Part shown: piece after piece, positions 8,459 through 15,800 of the stretch
Numbering within the stretch: the stretch's first letter is position 1
Layout: each line of letters begins with the position of its first letter
Source of the DNA: G965197405 sp965197405
GTDB lineage: Bacteria; Chloroflexota; Dehalococcoidia; Lucifugimonadales; JAGWBF01
Length of the DNA: 64,000 nt
Assembly (NCBI GenBank): GCA_965197405.1
Contig: OZ240206.1
Span: 2,604,001-2,668,000, forward strand
Direction: 5' to 3'
Position numbers and translations under genes: made by a program
Notes under the pieces: generated by a model
Databases searched by the model: none
Seen by the model: the letters and a program-made list of their open reading frames with translations, nothing else
What the model was told of the DNA's origin: nothing

Positions 8459-9905
8459 GTAACAGTTCAGAGTTGATGAGATGGATTTGGGGAAGGCCCC
8501 TTTGCCGATGGAAACCACTGGACTCTGTGGCGGAGTTGTGGCATAAAAGAACAATGGAAAAGGAGGTTGACCTGAATAAAGCCAGCCGGGAAACCCTGCT
8601 GGTCATTATCGGGGAACAAAGAGGTGTCATAGACCAACTACGCCAGCGTGTTGAGAGCTTGGAGGCTAAGCTATCCAGCGGCAGGGGGCCGAGGTCGGGG
8701 ATGCCTGGGCACAAGCCAGCAGCCAAAGGCGAGCCGGTGGTGGAGATGAAGAAACGGCGCAAACCACGTTCTCATGGCTTTGCCAGGGCTCGGATGGAAC
8801 CGACGAGGCGGGTGGTACATGCCCCGGAGTCGTGCCCGGAATGTGGGACTGGCTTGGCCGGGGGATGGGTGCAGAGGAGCCGGGAGGTCATCGAGCTTGC
8901 TGTGGTCCCTGTGGAAGTCACAGAGCACGTCTTCATTGCTCGGATGTGTCCGCTGTGCCGGAAACGGCGGCTGCCCCGAAAGTCCCTGAGTCGGTTGGCC
9001 GTAGGGCGCCAGAGGTTGGGTGTCAATCTGGTGAGCCTGATAGCCACCCTGCGGGAAGAAGGCAGGCTGCCCATAGGGACCATCCAGTGGTACTTGAAGA
9101 TGGTGCATGGGTTGAAGCTGAGCGTTGGGGCTATCGTCCGGGCCGTCCACCATGTGGCCCGGCTTGGGATGGGGGCCCTAGAGGAGATACTGGAGCGTAT
9201 CCGTGGCAGTCCGGTGGTGCATGCTGACGAGACTGGGTGGCGTGAGGAGGGGACCAATGGCTACGTGTGGACCTTCAGCACGTCCACGGAGCGGTATTTC
9301 CTACGGCGGGGTCGGGGCAAGGGGGTGGTGGACGAGGTCCTGGGCGAGACCTTCAGTGGGGTGCTGGTGAGCGACTTCTACGCCGCATATGACCATTACC
9401 CTGGCCTCAAACAACGCTGCTGGGCCCACCTGCTACGGGACATCCATGAGTTGAAGGTGCTCTACCCCGAAGACCCCATCTTGGTGAAGTGGGTTCAGGC
9501 AGTGCATCGGCTCTACGTCAAGGCCAGGACTTGGGTGTCGGCTGGGAAACGGACCCCATCCCAGGGGCAGTTGGTGTTAGAAGAGGGATTGCTTGCCTTG
9601 TGCCGCCCCTTCCTGGAAGACTCCCTGGCACCCCAAGGACGGCTCTGCCGACGGATAGAAAAGCATATCAAAGAGTTGTTTGTCTTTGTGTCCCACCCAC
9701 AAGTCCCCTCGGATAACAACGCTGCGGAACGGAGCCTGAGACATCTGGTCGTGAGCCGGAAGATCAGTGGCGGCACTCGCTCGGAGCCAGGCAGCGATAG
9801 CAAAATGACCCTGGCTTCCCTCTTCGGGACCTGGCGGGCCCGTGGGCTTAACCCCTTCCTGGAATGCCGCAGTCTCTTGATTTCCCCTCTACTCTGAACA
9901 GTTAC
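8459..9905 (+). mobile_element. IS66-family insertion sequence, complete, 1447 bp
   Basis: The element is bounded by imperfect 15-bp terminal inverted repeats (GTAACAGTTCAGAGT at 8459-8473; its complement at 9891-9905, one mismatch), starting with the GTAA typical of IS66 ends. The 8-bp sequence AGGCGAAG lies directly outside both ends (8451-8458 and 9906-9913), a perfect target duplication of the IS66 length. Only the transposase gene is inside; the accessory tnpA/tnpB genes of larger IS66 elements are absent. The matching duplication and intact ORF suggest a recent, possibly active insertion. Confidence 0.93.
8554..9897 (+). CDS. tnpC: IS66-family transposase
   Basis: A 447-aa DDE transposase counted from the ATG at 8554, chosen because the upstream codons run into the terminal repeat. 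It has an N-terminal coiled coil (QRGVIDQLRQRVESLEAKL), a zinc-finger region (CPECGTG and MCPLC), then the catalytic core: Asp in VVHADETGW, Asp in VSDFYAAYD and Glu in DNNAAERSLRH, with the IS66 signature LKQRCWAHLLRD. The C-terminal IS66 helix TLASLFGTWRARGLNP is present. The stop codon lies inside the right inverted repeat. Length is slightly below the roughly 500 aa usual for the family. Confidence 0.94.
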   Translation: MEKEVDLNKASRETLLVIIGEQRGVIDQLRQRVESLEAKLSSGRGPRSGMPGHKPAAKGEPVVEMKKRRKPRSHGFARARMEPTRRVVHAPESCPECGTGLAGGWVQRSREVIELAVVPVEVTEHVFIARMCPLCRKRRLPRKSLSRLAVGRQRLGVNLVSLIATLREEGRLPIGTIQWYLKMVHGLKLSVGAIVRAVHHVARLGMGALEEILERIRGSPVVHADETGWREEGTNGYVWTFSTSTERYFLRRGRGKGVVDEVLGETFSGVLVSDFYAAYDHYPGLKQRCWAHLLRDIHELKVLYPEDPILVKWVQAVHRLYVKARTWVSAGKRTPSQGQLVLEEGLLALCRPFLEDSLAPQGRLCRRIEKHIKELFVFVSHPQVPSDNNAAERSLRHLVVSRKISGGTRSEPGSDSKMTLASLFGTWRARGLNPFLECRSLLISPLL

Positions 9906-9968
9906 AGGCGAAGCGGCAGCGGTTCCATTCAGGTGGTTGATTTTCCTCTGCGTCGTCCCCGCCCTTCC

Positions 9969-9996
9969 GTAGGGGCGATTCCCGAATCGCCCCTAC
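9969..9996. repeat. perfect 13-bp palindromic hairpin repeat
   Basis: Arms GTAGGGGCGATTC and GAATCGCCCCTAC are perfectly complementary with a 2-base loop. It lies between the IS66 and IS630 elements in a repeat-rich patch with no gene (9914-10036). It looks like a member of a small palindromic intergenic repeat family. Confidence 0.7.
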
Positions 9997-10044
9997 TTCA
10001 TTCGGAATGACGCGCGGCAGGGCCTGTATTCACCTAGTACCGCG

Positions 10045-11210
10045 TCAGTGTGAAACCGATGGATAGATATGCCGAAGCTTGTTGCGGGCATCGGTGGTAG
10101 AGAATCTCCAGTCGATGGTTGCCCCAGCCTGATTTCGTTCCGTCTCCAAGGCTGCAATTTCCCGTTTGAGCGACCCCTCATCTTCAATGCGGCGATTCAA
10201 ACATTGGTTGCTGAAGACGCTGAACTCAATCTCCGCCATGTTGAGCCAACTCCCATGCTTGGGAGTATAGTGAAACTCCAGCCGTTGGATCACCCGTCTG
10301 GCCTCCTTTGGCTCAAAGGTCTCGTACAGGGAGGCGGGTCTATGGGTGTTCAGAGCCTGCCCCGTACTCGATACGGGGTTGTCCAGCACCACTCGGACCT
10401 TCTCCGCTTCAGGGTAAGCAGCATCCGCCAGCCAGCGCATCTGATGGGCGAAGTCTTCCATGGTGCGACGCCCGGTCACTGCCACGTGCCTCCAGCCGGC
10501 CAACGGCTCACAAATCATGAACAAGTTCCGGGTCCCGTTGCGCTGGTACTCGTAATCAAACCGCTCCCGCCGTCCCGCCTTGGCCGGGATGGGCTCCCGC
10601 TTCTCCGACACCAACTGCTTGGAGGTCTCGTCGAAACAGGCTACAGGCCGCTTGGGGTCATAGGGTTCCGCGTAGAGGTCCAGCACATCCTCCATGCAGG
10701 CTACGAACTCGGCACTTACCTTGGGGATGCACCACTCCTTCTTCCGCCACGGCTTGAGTTCGGTTTTTTCAACACCTGCCTGACCGTCTCCCGGGAGATG
10801 GAGCCGGTCAACTCCAGTTCCACCGCCTGGTCGGCAAGCAATCGCAACGTCCACCGGGCGTGCCCTTCCGGGGGTGCGCTGCAGGCCACGGCCACGAGAG
10901 CCTGCCCCGTACTGGATACGGGGTGGGCTTCCTGCTTTCCATCCAGTTTGCGCCGTTGCCCCGGCCGAGGCAGGTCATCAAGGGCGCGCTTCAACCCGCC
11001 TTCTACAAAACGCTGTCGCACCCGGCTCACCGTGGCGGGACCCACCATCAGAGCTTCCGCCACCTGCTGGTCGGTAAGGCCTTCATCGGCTTTACACAAA
11101 ATCAAAGACCGCTTCACTTTACGTCCCGAGGATTTGCCGCGTCGGGTAATACCCAACAAATGTTCCCGCTCTTCTTGAGTCAAGCTCACTCGATATAACT
11201 TGGCAGGCAT
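10045..11210 (-). CDS. IS630-family transposase, two overlapping frames
   Basis: The first frame (11210 down to 10716) encodes the helix-turn-helix part, with LTDQQVAEALMVGPATVSRVRQRF. The second (about 10854 down to 10045) encodes the DDE domain: Asp in ACFDETSK, Asp in RVVLDNP and Glu in WLNMAEIEFS, the IS630/DDE_3 pattern. The frames join by a -1 shift at an A6 run (10764-10769 on the plus strand), which fits programmed frameshifting common in IS630 elements. It could also be a decay mutation. Each frame carries an in-frame copy of PVSSTGQAL, encoded by a 28-bp palindromic repeat (see repeat entries). Activity is uncertain because the second copy sits right after the second catalytic Asp. 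Confidence 0.85.
10352..10379. repeat. 28-bp palindromic element inside the transposase gene, copy 1
   Basis: A 28-bp sequence with the palindromic core CCCCGTACTCGATACGGGG. On the coding strand it is read in frame as PVSSTGQAL. It differs by one base from the copy at 10897-10924. Confidence 0.8.
10897..10924. repeat. 28-bp palindromic element inside the transposase gene, copy 2
   Basis: Same 28-bp unit as 10352-10379 with one central C/G difference. It is again read in frame as PVSSTGQAL, although the two copies lie in the two different transposase frames. Confidence 0.8.
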
Positions 11211-11383
11211 TCCCCCCACTCCCCACAATGAAAGAATGCCTCAATTATACACTTTCTTATATTTATCAAAAATAGCCGGACACGGTACTAGAGTCGAGAA
11301 TCGAAAGGCCCTGTGGGCGACCCCTGGTGGCTTGCAGGCTTTCCCCTCCCCCAGTGGCCCGAGGGGGTGGGCTTGGGAAAGGG

Positions 11384-12442
11384 TCAGGACTTCCGGTCCG
11401 CGGCGCGCAGTGGCGCGCTGACCTGGTGAAGATATTGCAGTATTTCCTGGTATGACCGGAGTATCCCCGTCTCGTAGTAGGGGATAGAATGGGTCTTGCA
11501 GAAGCCCTTGACGATTTTCTGAGCTTCTCTCAACCTGTTCCGAGGCATGGTCGGGAACAGGTGATGCTCGATCTGGTAGTTCAGCCCACCGTACCAGAAG
11601 TCAACAATAGGGTGAGACTTGACATTTCGCGAGGTCATCACCTGCTGTTTCAGAAAGTCCATCCGGTCTTCCTCCTCCAGAACGGGCATACCCTTATGGT
11701 TGGGAGCGAAGACGGAGCCCAGGTAAAGCCCGAAGAGGAGCTGGTGAATGACGAGGAACACCAGCCCTTGCCAGGGCCCCAGCAGATAGATTGGCACCCC
11801 AACGTAGGGGACCATGTGGAGCGCCATCAGCAACGGTTCGGTGATGGCGTACTTTGCTCGCCGGTGCAGGAGGTACTGCGCGCCCGCGAGACGCACTCCC
11901 ACTCCTTCCAGGGACAGCAAGGGCAGGAAGATGTAGGACTGGTACTTCACCGTGAGCCTGTACAAGCCCCTCTTTCCGAGCGCCTGCTCTTCCGAGTAGG
12001 CCAGGACGGGGATGAAAGTGTCGGGGTCGAGAGAGAGCTGGTTGGGATTGCTGTGATGCCTGTTGTGCTTGTCAACCCACCAGGTACGGCTCAGGCCAAG
12101 CACCAGATTGACCAGGAGGCCCATAATGTCGTTATTACGGGGCGAGCGGAATATCTGCTGGTGGCCGGTGTCGTGGCCTATGAAGCTTATCTGGCCGAAA
12201 ACGAAGGCCAAGTATACGGCGTTCAGGAGTTGCAGCCAGAAGCTGTCTACGAGTACCAGAAACGCAACGCCCCCAGCCAGCATGACGGAAGTTATGAGGA
12301 CCTTGAAGGCGTAGTAGCCAGGCTGCTTGTCCAGCAGCCTACTCTGCTTGATGAGCCGCTTGAGCTCGCCATACTCGTTTGCATATGAGCGAGTGTCGGC
12401 AGAGTCTTCCGAATAAGAAGCGGTGGAGTCAAGCCTTCGCAT
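11384..12442 (-). CDS. membrane fatty-acid desaturase
   Basis: A 352-aa integral membrane di-iron desaturase. Three histidine boxes are visible: HDTGH (about residue 99), HNRHH (about residue 135) and QIEHH (about residue 304). The Gln in the third box is typical of front-end acyl-lipid desaturases and the linoleoyl-CoA desaturase group. Hydrophobic segments flank the boxes (VLITSVMLAGGVAFLVLVDSF and others). The enzyme would insert a double bond in membrane acyl chains using O2 and reduced ferredoxin or a similar donor, so it implies at least occasional oxygen exposure. It is monocistronic, next to IS630. The ribosome site is weak. Confidence 0.9.
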   Translation of the reverse strand: MRRLDSTASYSEDSADTRSYANEYGELKRLIKQSRLLDKQPGYYAFKVLITSVMLAGGVAFLVLVDSFWLQLLNAVYLAFVFGQISFIGHDTGHQQIFRSPRNNDIMGLLVNLVLGLSRTWWVDKHNRHHSNPNQLSLDPDTFIPVLAYSEEQALGKRGLYRLTVKYQSYIFLPLLSLEGVGVRLAGAQYLLHRRAKYAITEPLLMALHMVPYVGVPIYLLGPWQGLVFLVIHQLLFGLYLGSVFAPNHKGMPVLEEEDRMDFLKQQVMTSRNVKSHPIVDFWYGGLNYQIEHHLFPTMPRNRLREAQKIVKGFCKTHSIPYYETGILRSYQEILQYLHQVSAPLRAADRKS

Positions 12443-12620
12443 GTCTAGCCCATAGCTCCCATTCGTATCTGTATCCCCGCCGCTTCGTGTCCTGGTTATA
12501 GCTCAACGAGCATGGTATGTTTGCGCGATTAGAGCGGCCTTGAGGGCCCTTTCTTAAAATGCCTCCCAAGGCCTGTTCTATGGCCGCCGTTTTTATGGTC
12601 TATTATAGATACGAAATCGC

Positions 12621-12717
12621 TGGCGGGAGTGAGAGGGAGTCGAACCCACCTACCCCGTGCTTAACGAGGCACAACGGATTTGAAGTCCGCAAGAGCCACC
12701 GGGCCCCATCCACTCCC
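12621..12717 (-). tRNA. selC: tRNA-Sec (anticodon TCA)
   Basis: Reading the minus strand from 12717: acceptor arm GGGAGTG(G) paired with (T)CACTCCC, anticodon loop CTTCAAA with anticodon TCA between GGA/TCC stem bases, a long variable arm (GTGCCTCGTTAAGCACGG), a T-loop TTCGACT, and an encoded CCA end (12621-12623). The length of 97 nt, long acceptor stem and long variable arm are the features of bacterial selenocysteine tRNA rather than a nonsense suppressor. It lies 31 bases downstream of trxA on the same strand and may share its transcript. It implies that the genome has SelA/SelB/SelD and at least one selenoprotein. Confidence 0.92.
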
Positions 12718-12748
12718 GATCTCCGGACAGCGCATCTCTCGAAGGCTG

Positions 12749-13072
12749 CTACAGATTGGTGTCTATCTTCTTTTTCAGCGCCCCCTTGGGTACGGCGCCT
12801 ACTATCTGGTCTACGGGCTGGCCCCCCTTGAAGATGAGGAGGGTTGGAATGCTTCTCACACCGTAGGTCATGGCGGTGCTGGGGCTGGAGTCCACGTCCA
12901 GCTTGGCAAAGCCCAGCTTTCCGTCGTACTCCTGGGACAACTCCTCGACTATGGGCGCGATCATTTTGCAGGGCATACACCAGTCAGCCCAAAAATCAAC
13001 CAGCACCGGCAGGTCGGATTTCAAGACCTTCTCATCGAAATCGGCGTCTGTAACTGGGAACGGTTCTGCCAT
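12749..13072 (-). CDS. trxA: thioredoxin
   Basis: A 107-aa protein, the full length of a classic thioredoxin. The active site is WADWCMPCKM rather than the more common WCGPC; the cis-Pro motif is in GVRSIPTLLIFKGG. It reduces protein disulfides in the cytoplasm using thioredoxin reductase. Cysteines are ordinary TGC codons, with no in-frame TGA despite the adjacent tRNA-Sec gene. A promoter is visible about 90 bases upstream. Confidence 0.96.
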   Translation of the reverse strand: MAEPFPVTDADFDEKVLKSDLPVLVDFWADWCMPCKMIAPIVEELSQEYDGKLGFAKLDVDSSPSTAMTYGVRSIPTLLIFKGGQPVDQIVGAVPKGALKKKIDTNL

Positions 13073-13159
13073 AATGCTCCTTTCAGGGGGTCCGATCTTC
13101 CGAGCTTGTTGGACTCTTGGATAGCTCGTGAGATTTGGTCGAAGCTATTGGACTGGTAC

Positions 13160-13188
13160 AGTTTATACTGACCTCGGCGATTGGTCAA
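13160..13188 (-). promoter_or_regulatory. promoter for trxA (and perhaps tRNA-Sec)
   Basis: Minus-strand TTGACC (13183-13188), 17-base spacer, TAAACT (13160-13165). A leader of about 80 bases would precede trxA. Confidence 0.5.
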
Positions 13189-13249
13189 CCCGTTTTGCTT
13201 CGGATAGCCGGACTTTTTTCACGGGCCTACGTTCGATGCAGAGATAACC

Positions 13250-13391
13250 CCTTCTCCGTCACTCCTGCGAAGCTTGTCCCCGTGGAAACGGGGAGCAGGA
13301 GTCCATAGGCGGTTGATAAGCGACCCCGTAACGGCGTTGTCAAGGCGACGCGGTGGATTACCGCTTTCGCGGTAATGACGGGGAGAAGGAC
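13250..13391. repeat. MITE-like dispersed repeat, about 140 bp
   Basis: The 395 bases between trxA and the next gene hold this element. Its ends are related inverted sequences: CTTCTCCGTCACTCCTGCGAA at the left, and at the right the complement reads CCTTCTCCCCGTCATTACCGCGAA. Internal hairpins are present (for example CCCCGTGGAAACGGGG). It resembles the widespread 'CGTCATTCCCGCGAA' type of intergenic repeat. No coding sequence is seen. Confidence 0.6.
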
Positions 13392-13419
13392 CGAAAGGCC
13401 CTGGGCCAGCGCGCGTCCC

Positions 13420-13448
13420 TTGGCATACGGCAAGGGTTGGGTTATATT
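13420..13448 (+). promoter_or_regulatory. promoter of the methyltransferase-Maf gene
   Basis: TTGGCA (13420-13425), 17-base spacer, TATATT (13443-13448). The GGAGGG ribosome site (13456-13461) and the ATG at 13469 follow directly, giving a very short leader. Confidence 0.6.
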
Positions 13449-13468
13449 GTGTACGGAGGGTCCTGTCC

Positions 13469-15415
13469 ATGGTCCAGCAGAATCCTACAACAGAAGAGCG
13501 CCTTCATCTCCTTCTGGAAGGCTGGGGTCCGGCGGGCGAAGCGCTGGCCTGCCATGACGGTAGGACCGTGCGAGTCCTGGGCGGCATACCCGGGGAGCAT
13601 GTGGTGGTGGAGGTGGTGAAGCGCCGGCGGGACTACGTAGCCGCCCGGGTAGTGGAAGTCCTGACACCATCACCCCACAGGGTCGCTCCACCATGCCCGT
13701 ATTTCGGTCCCTGCACCGGGTGTCAGTGGCAGCATATAGACTACGAGCACCAGCTTGAGGTCAAGAGACAGGCAGTGCTCGATGCGCTCAATGCCCTGGC
13801 CTTCTCCGAGGGCCCCAGTGAAGCCCCCAGCGCGCCCCTTGTATTGCCCACCCTGGCGGCCCCGGAGCAGTACGGGTACCGCAACCACGCCCGCTTCACC
13901 GTTGGCCGCAGAAAGGGAGAGCTGGGCTTCGTGAACCGCGAGAGTCGCAGGTTCGTGCACGTCCGGGAGTGCCTCCTGATGCATTCCTGGATAAACGAGT
14001 CCCTGGAACAATTGCAAGGCAGATGCGCTGAGACCTCCCAGCTATCCCTTCGGTACGGGGTGAATACCGGCGACTTCCTCATTCAGCCGACCCTGAAGAA
14101 CCAGGACATACCCCTGCCATCAGGACAGAAGCACTACCTGGAGTCGGTGGGTGGAAGGGAGTTCCGCGTCGCCTCCCCCTCCTTCTTCCAGGTCAACACC
14201 AAGCAGGCGGAGCGTATGGTGGGACTGGTAAGGGACGAGTTGCAGCTTTCGGGAAAAGAGCTGCTGGTGGACGCGTACGCCGGCGTCGGGACATTCGCCC
14301 TTTTGCTGGCGCCCCATGCCGGGAAGGTGATAGCTATTGAAGAGTCCACATCGGCGGTACACGATGCGGAGGTGAACGCCGAGGGGATGAATAACGTACA
14401 GTTCCTCCGGGGGAAGACCGAGGAGGTGTTGGCACAGCTGGAGGAGCGGCCCCACGGCGTTATCCTGGACCCGCCAAGGGCAGGCTGTGACGTGAGGACC
14501 CTGGAAGCCCTCGCGTCCCTCAGACCCCAAAGGGTTGTGTACGTGTCCTGCGACCCCGATACCCTCGCCCGCGACCTGAAGGTCCTGTGCCGGTCGTCCT
14601 TCCGCCTGGAGCGCGTACAGCCCATAGATATGTTCCCCCAGACCCATCATGTGGAGTGCATAGCGACCCTGTCCTGGGACGGGCCTGACTCTAGTGCCAG
14701 TAACCACCATGCGCTGCCTACAGATGCGGTATATGACGGGGATGAGCTGGTCCTGGCATCCACGTCCCCTAGGAGGAGGGACCTGCTCTCCCGCTTTGGC
14801 GTAGGGTTTCGTGTAGTGCCGCCACTCGTAGCGGAGGATATGCAGGCCCACGAATCGCCCCGGCAGATGGTGGAGCGTCTCGCCCTCTCCAAGGCCCATA
14901 GCGTGGCCAAGTCTTTGCATGGCGGACTGGTATTGGGGGCGGACAGCGTGGTCGTGCTGGATGGTCAGGCGTTGGGTAAACCCTCGGACCCCGCCCAGGC
15001 AAGGGAGATGCTGAAGGCCCTGCGTGGAAGGACGCACCAGGTTATGACCGGAGTCGCCCTGGTGGACGCCGGGGATGGGCGGGCGCTCGCGTCAAGCCAG
15101 GTCACAGAGGTGACCATGCGTGAATACTCTGATGGCGAGATAGACGCCTACGTCGCTTCCGGCGAGCCTATGGACAAGGCAGGGGCCTACGCCGTGCAGG
15201 ACAGGACCTTCCATCCGGCGGCCCGTTGGGATGGCTGCTACACCAACATAATGGGGCTTCCCCTGTGTCTGCTGGCGGATATGCTCAAGGAGGCAAGGTC
15301 CGAATCCGGGGCAGGGGGCCGCATCCGGGTCCCGGAGGAATGCTCTTCGTGTACTCTCAGAGGGAGTGTGATAAGGTATGGTTACACTTCCTCTCCCTCG
15401 ACGGGAGAGGATTGA
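13469..15415 (+). CDS. fusion: RumA/RlmD-type RNA (uracil-5-)methyltransferase plus Maf nucleotide pyrophosphatase
   Basis: A 648-aa two-enzyme protein. Residues about 1-70 look like a TRAM RNA-binding domain. Next comes a C-x5-C-x2-C cluster (CPYFGPCTGCQW) as in Fe-S RumA-type enzymes, the SAM-binding motif VDAYAGVGTFALLLA, and the catalytic region VILDPPRAG with VVYVSCDP, which includes the Cys nucleophile. From about residue 426 the sequence starts anew as a Maf protein: LVLASTSPRRRDLLSRFG, GADSVVVLDG and ayAVQD-like segments. Maf proteins hydrolyse non-canonical or m5U/UTP-type nucleotides. One half makes 5-methyluridine in RNA, and Maf enzymes of one subgroup degrade m5UTP. The last residues (after about 630) are encoded by a dispersed repeat. 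Confidence 0.9.
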   Translation: MVQQNPTTEERLHLLLEGWGPAGEALACHDGRTVRVLGGIPGEHVVVEVVKRRRDYVAARVVEVLTPSPHRVAPPCPYFGPCTGCQWQHIDYEHQLEVKRQAVLDALNALAFSEGPSEAPSAPLVLPTLAAPEQYGYRNHARFTVGRRKGELGFVNRESRRFVHVRECLLMHSWINESLEQLQGRCAETSQLSLRYGVNTGDFLIQPTLKNQDIPLPSGQKHYLESVGGREFRVASPSFFQVNTKQAERMVGLVRDELQLSGKELLVDAYAGVGTFALLLAPHAGKVIAIEESTSAVHDAEVNAEGMNNVQFLRGKTEEVLAQLEERPHGVILDPPRAGCDVRTLEALASLRPQRVVYVSCDPDTLARDLKVLCRSSFRLERVQPIDMFPQTHHVECIATLSWDGPDSSASNHHALPTDAVYDGDELVLASTSPRRRDLLSRFGVGFRVVPPLVAEDMQAHESPRQMVERLALSKAHSVAKSLHGGLVLGADSVVVLDGQALGKPSDPAQAREMLKALRGRTHQVMTGVALVDAGDGRALASSQVTEVTMREYSDGEIDAYVASGEPMDKAGAYAVQDRTFHPAARWDGCYTNIMGLPLCLLADMLKEARSESGAGGRIRVPEECSSCTLRGSVIRYGYTSSPSTGED

Positions 15416-15477
15416 GGTGAGGGTGGTGCGATGGTGTCCCCCTCATCCTAACCTTCTCCCACCAGGGGAGAAGGGAC
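15388..15477. repeat. inverted pair of GGGAGAGG-type repeats
   Basis: The left half reads CCTCTCCCTCGACGGGAGAGG followed by TTGAGGTGAGGG. The right half is the complement of a related sequence (CCTTCTCCCCTGGTGGGAGAAGG then TTAGGATGAGGG). The pair overlaps the 3' end of the methyltransferase-Maf gene, so the repeat supplies its last codons and stop. Confidence 0.65.
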
Positions 15478-15545
15478 TTTCCACACGCCCCCTCAGGGCA
15501 TCCCCCCAGGGCATTCGATGAGTCCGTAGAAAGGGGCTAGTCGTC

Positions 15546-15800
15546 TTGGATTTTCTAGGCATAGGCATACTGGAGCTATTGGTAATCCTGGTGGTCGCCT
15601 TCGTGGTGTTGGGTCCGGCCAGGACCGTGGGCATGGCGAGGAGCGCAGGGAAGGCCTTCGGACAGGTCCGGCGTGCCATGACCGACTTCTCCAGGGCCGT
15701 CGAGGAAGAGGAGCGAGAGCTGGAGCGCATGACTGAGATAGGCGGGGAGGCCGATTTCGTCGATTTCAACGAGAGGAGGTCTCCCGAAGAGAGACGTTGA
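15546..15800 (+). CDS. tatB: Tat translocase subunit, TatA/TatB type
   Basis: An 84-aa protein starting with TTG. It has one short N-terminal membrane helix (GIGILELLVILVVAFVVLGP), the conserved Gly-Pro hinge (LGPART), then an amphipathic helix and a long acidic, charged tail (EEEERELERM). TatB proteins have the helix start with FGIGxxELLxI and the tail slightly longer than TatA, as here. The TatC gene overlaps its end, so the two are translationally coupled. I call it TatB-like; TatA and TatB cannot be fully separated by sequence alone in this group. Confidence 0.85.
   Translation: MDFLGIGILELLVILVVAFVVLGPARTVGMARSAGKAFGQVRRAMTDFSRAVEEEERELERMTEIGGEADFVDFNERRSPEERR

Larger units (their letters stand above)
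10037..11288 (-). mobile_element. IS630-family insertion sequence with TA target duplication
   Basis: Ends share GTACCG(C/T)GTC as terminal inverted repeats, and TA flanks both ends (10035-10036 and 11289-11290), as expected for IS630/Tc1-mariner insertion. Joining the two flanks with a single TA recreates a sequence that is nearly the same as an uninterrupted repeat copy on the opposite strand at 17047-17088, which fixes the boundaries. The element carries a two-frame transposase. Confidence 0.9.

Noticed and set aside
12559..12831. Small plus-strand ORF over the tRNA-Sec region
   Set aside because: It lies across the tRNA gene and the trxA end, with no family match or supported start.
12749..13072. 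Thioredoxin as a selenoprotein
   Set aside because: The active site WCMPC uses ordinary Cys codons and there is no in-frame TGA.
14120..15037. Long minus-strand ORF opposite the methyltransferase-Maf gene
   Set aside because: High GC content opens antisense frames; the plus-strand frame has clear enzyme motifs throughout.
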